Assembly (NCBI GenBank): GCA_034723595.1
Contig: JAYEPB010000058.1
Location: 1-14,411, forward strand
Reading direction: 5' to 3'
Origin: JAGLGH01 sp034723595
GTDB lineage: Archaea > Nanobdellota > Nanobdellia > Woesearchaeales > JAGLGH01
DNA length: 14,411 bases
Below the pieces are notes generated by a model that did no database searches, was not told the DNA's origin, and was given only the letters and a program-made list of their open reading frames with translations. The position numbers were made by a program, and so were the translations under genes. Position 1 is the first letter of the stretch, and each line of letters begins with the position of its first letter. Of the stretch, positions 13,169 to 14,411 are shown piece by piece.

Positions 13169-14323
13169 TTATCCAAACATGCTTACAAAATCACTATCTT
13201 CCACAGATTTCTCAAGATTGACTTTGTCTATTGCATTCAAGAAGTCATCTATTATCACTTTCTGCCTGTTTTCCCTTATTGCGAAGTATCCTGCTTCTGT
13301 GCACATGGTTGCGATCTCTGCTCCAGAATAGCCCTGAAGTTTCTTTATTATCTTTTCTTCATTAACATCCTTATCAAGAGGCATCTTGCCTGTATGGATG
13401 TTATATATTTGTCTAATGCCTTCTTTATCTGGGAGAGATACGTTGATAATCCTGTCAAGCCTTCCAGGTCTTAAAATTGCAGGGTCAAGTATATCTTTCC
13501 TGTTAGTGCATCCTATGATTTTTACATTCCCAAGATTCTTGAATCCATCAATCTCTGCAAGAAGCTGCATAAATGTCCTCTGCACTTCTCTTTCTCCGCT
13601 TGTGCCTACATCTATCCTTTTTGCTGCCAATGCATCAAGTTCATCTATGAATACGATTGATGGTGCTTTTTCCCTGGCAAGTTCAAATATCTCTTTTATC
13701 AGCTTTGCGCCTTCTCCTATGAATTTCTGTACTAGCTCTGATGCAACAACTTCTATAAATGTGGAATTGGTAGATGATGCAACAGCTTTTGCAAGAAGAG
13801 TTTTTCCTGTTCCTGGCTCTCCATATAATAATGCGCCTTTTGGAGGCTTTATCCCCATCTTTTTGAAGAGAGCTGGTTTTTTCAAAGGCAGCTCTACAAT
13901 CTCATGTATCTCATTTATTTCGTCTTTAAGACCGCCGATATCATCCCATGATACTTTTGGCTTTTCTATAATCACGAATTTCTCAACATTGAATTTTTTT
14001 GAATGCGGGGCTTTTTTTATGATTGTCAGGTTTTTTTGCTCTGCGAGGGCAGTATCCCCTGGAGTAATATCTTTGCATTCACAGGATACATTGACAAGAA
14101 ATTCATTTCCGTTCTGGAGCCTTACTATAGCCTGGTCTTTTATTATATCAATGATTTCACACATTATAAGCGGAGCAGACTTGTATTTATCTAATTCTCT
14201 TTTGAAGTGATCGATTGTCTCTTTAAGCAGCCTGTTCTCAACTTCTAATTGAGAATTATCTGCGCCATAATCATATACCACGCTATCTATGATATTATTC
14301 TCTTTTGTATTTTCATCTGCCAT
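13169..14323 (-). CDS. pan: Proteasome-activating nucleotidase (PAN)-like AAA+ ATPase
   Basis: 384 residues, slightly shorter than typical PAN (about 400-430). It forms a hexameric ring that unfolds proteins for the 20S proteasome. Residues about 22-48 form a short coiled coil (QLEVENRLLKETIDHFKRELDKY), 50-105 the OB domain (PLIMCEIIDII...VRLQNG..FLV), and the rest is the AAA+ module. Features are the VSWDDIGGLKDEI start, Walker A G168EPGTGKT175, pore loop Phe201-Ile-Gly203, Walker B IVFIDE (223-228), sensor-1 Asn274, arginine fingers Arg285 and Arg288 (RPGRLDR) and the SGAEI lid motif. The C-terminus is Met-Phe-Gly, an HbYX-like motif with Phe for Tyr, consistent with docking on a proteasome. 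No 20S genes lie in the window. A TATA box 28 nt upstream predicts a leaderless transcript. Confidence 0.93.
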   Translation of the reverse strand: MADENTKENNIIDSVVYDYGADNSQLEVENRLLKETIDHFKRELDKYKSAPLIMCEIIDIIKDQAIVRLQNGNEFLVNVSCECKDITPGDTALAEQKNLTIIKKAPHSKKFNVEKFVIIEKPKVSWDDIGGLKDEINEIHEIVELPLKKPALFKKMGIKPPKGALLYGEPGTGKTLLAKAVASSTNSTFIEVVASELVQKFIGEGAKLIKEIFELAREKAPSIVFIDELDALAAKRIDVGTSGEREVQRTFMQLLAEIDGFKNLGNVKIIGCTNRKDILDPAILRPGRLDRIINVSLPDKEGIRQIYNIHTGKMPLDKDVNEEKIIKKLQGYSGAEIATMCTEAGYFAIRENRQKVIIDDFLNAIDKVNLEKSVEDSDFVSMFG

Positions 14324-14346
14324 CTTGACTATCCTTAATTGAGTTA

Positions 14347-14356
14347 ATTATATAAA
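14347..14356 (-). promoter_or_regulatory. TATA box of pan
   Basis: Minus-strand TTTATATAAT, preceded by GAAAAGA (BRE-like), is centred 28 nt before the pan ATG (14323). The remaining bases to the window end are AT-rich with no other feature seen. Confidence 0.55.
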
Positions 14357-14411
14357 TCTTTTCATTAAGGATTTGATTAGTTTTGTTAAGAAGGTTAGAT
14401 AATTAATTAAT

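Noticed and set aside
13386..14210. Long plus-strand open frame opposite pan.
   Set aside because: Antisense shadow of a clear AAA+ gene; no family similarity or promoter.
1..14411. tRNA or rRNA genes, sought because several tRNA-processing genes are present.
   Set aside because: No T-arm GTTCGA-like motif with flanking acceptor and anticodon stems was found by eye, and there are no rRNA signatures.

Overview
This is an AT-rich archaeal chromosome segment. The evidence is the gene content: the archaeal transcription factor TFE, Hjc resolvase, EndA tRNA-splicing endonuclease, FEN1 with a PCNA-binding tail, an archaeal Trm5-type methyltransferase and a PAN-like proteasomal ATPase. TATA boxes lie about 26-28 nt before many start codons. 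The compact layout, the 1-4 nt gene overlaps and the DPANN-flavoured protein variants suggest a Woesearchaeota- or Pacearchaeota-like lineage. That placement is inference; there is no rRNA in the window to settle it.

Layout. 1-282 is the 3' end of an aIF2B/eIF2B-like gene (+). It converges on tfe (-, 356-868), with two hairpins in between. A minus-strand rnz-hjc pair (1036-2339) shares an ATGA overlap. It diverges from a promoter region that also drives a plus-strand AAA ATPase (2441-3601), followed after 9 nt by endA (3611-4255). Next comes a secreted seven-repeat beta-propeller protein with a C-terminal PEF-type sorting tail (4449-6566), then a decayed second copy of the 3' part of endA (6605-6744). 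6858-7961 encodes an unrecognised winged-helix / charged linker / Mrr-like protein. fen1 (7999-9033) overlaps by 1 nt an EamA-type transporter (9033-9899). 9954-11732 encodes a Trm5-type methyltransferase whose Rossmann domain is interrupted by an apparently complete endonuclease IV / xylose-isomerase-like TIM barrel. pyrD (-, 11914-12999), a relatively GC-rich non-coding stretch that may be a small RNA (about 13062-13160) and pan (-, 13169-14323) close the window.

How the genes fit together. Most are housekeeping information-processing genes: tRNA 3' processing (rnz), tRNA intron removal (endA), tRNA G37 methylation (trm5-like), Holliday junction and flap cleavage (hjc, fen1), transcription initiation (tfe) and proteolysis (pan). 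The accessory-looking part is about 4256-6745, where the surface-protein gene sits between endA and an endA remnant. That suggests insertion, duplication or allele replacement at this locus. The two observations most worth following are the nested Trm5::TIM-barrel protein and the endA remnant beside the surface propeller.
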